The notes under the pieces: model-generated | What the model saw: the letters and a program-made list of their open reading frames with translations, nothing else | Database searches by the model: none | Told to the model about the DNA's origin: nothing | From: Buttiauxella sp035271705 | Lineage (GTDB): Bacteria; Pseudomonadota; Gammaproteobacteria; Enterobacterales; Enterobacteriaceae | Assembly: GCF_035271705.1 (NCBI RefSeq) | Contig: NZ_DATERI010000094.1 | Span: 16,274-80,273 of the forward strand | Length of the DNA: 64,000 nucleotides | Direction of reading: 5' to 3' | Made by a program: the position numbers and the translations under genes | Shown here: positions 63,822 to 64,000 of the stretch, piece by piece | Numbering within the stretch: position 1 is the first letter of the stretch | Layout: each line of letters starts with the position of its first letter

Positions 63822-64000
63822 ATGCAGCGTTTACTTCTCATCGTAGCAGTGTGTTTATTAAGTGGTTGTTTAACCGCGCCACCTAAAGAAGCTGCCAAAC
63901 CTACACTTTTGCCTCGCGCACAAAGTTATCGTGACTTAACCCATTTGCCACCAGCAAAAGGGAAGTTGTTTGTCTCGGTTTATAATATTCAGGATGAAAC
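63822..64000 (+). CDS. csgG: CsgG, outer-membrane curli secretion channel (5' part)
   Basis: The first 59 codons; the gene runs off the right edge. Signal peptide with lipobox LLSGC (Cys16), then TAPPKEAAKPTLLPRAQSY and LPPAKGKLFVSVYNIQDET as in E. coli CsgG, a nonameric lipoprotein pore. Start 63822 is preceded by AAGGATAA. Confidence 0.95.
   Translation, partial: MQRLLLIVAVCLLSGCLTAPPKEAAKPTLLPRAQSYRDLTHLPPAKGKLFVSVYNIQDE

Noticed and set aside
1..64000. tRNA or rRNA genes and phage attachment sites
   Set aside because: No cloverleaf-like CCA-ended sequence, rRNA segment or integrase gene was seen on reading.

Overview
The window is chromosomal DNA of an enterobacterium (Enterobacteriaceae) related to, but clearly distinct from, E. 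coli. Many genes are close homologues of E. coli genes in recognisable blocks (ygeW-ygfT, murJ-pyrC-dinI, opgGHC, csg), and ERIC and REP-like intergenic repeats are scattered through it. The genus cannot be fixed from sequence reading alone. No tRNA, rRNA, CRISPR array or intact insertion sequence was seen.

Region 1 (1-22.6 kb) is a purine/uric acid catabolic cluster: the start of ygeV (sigma-54 activator), ygeW-ygeX-ygeY-hyuA, yqeC-yqeB (maturation factors for a molybdenum hydroxylase), ygfK-ssnA-ygfM-xdhD-guaD-ghxQ, and ygfT-ygfS. It corresponds to the anaerobic urate-utilisation cluster of gut bacteria. Compared with E. coli K-12 (from memory), yqeA, mocA, xanQ and uacT are missing here, and hyuA carries a one-base frameshift. 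ygfK has an excellent sigma-54 promoter and ygeW a weaker one. An inverted repeat, TATCA-N3-TGATA, recurs upstream of ygeW, ygfK and ygfT and is a candidate binding site for YgeV.

Region 2 (22.9-37.3 kb) is core genome: a cold-shock-domain gene, then murJ, mviM, yceH, rimJ, mdtH, grxB, yceB, pyrC, dinI, bssS, solA, trhO, mdtG, msyB and yceK. It parallels E. coli at about 24 min, but the purine cluster abuts murJ where E. coli has the flg genes, and lpxL and yceI/yceJ are absent from their usual places. An ERIC element lies between the SOS promoter and the coding sequence of dinI.

Region 3 (37.4-44.9 kb) makes osmoregulated periplasmic glucans (opgGH, divergent opgC) and also holds clsC (cardiolipin synthase) and ymdB.

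Region 4 (45.0-59.5 kb) is a complete-looking aryl polyene (APE) pigment cluster, all on the minus strand, reading apeC-D-E-F-G-H-I-J-K-L-M-N-O-P-Q-R and a phosphopantetheinyl transferase. It sits between ymdB and ymdA/csgC, adjacent genes in E. coli. The methyltransferase and ammonia-lyase genes that I recall from related clusters are not present. ERIC and REP-like elements lie between apeJ/apeK and apeP/apeQ and provide the stop codons of apeJ and of the transferase gene.

Region 5 (59.7-64 kb) is the curli locus: csgBAC-ymdA on the minus strand and csgDEF plus the start of csgG on the plus strand, around a long AT-rich control region. Regions 3 to 5 together form a cell-envelope and biofilm neighbourhood.
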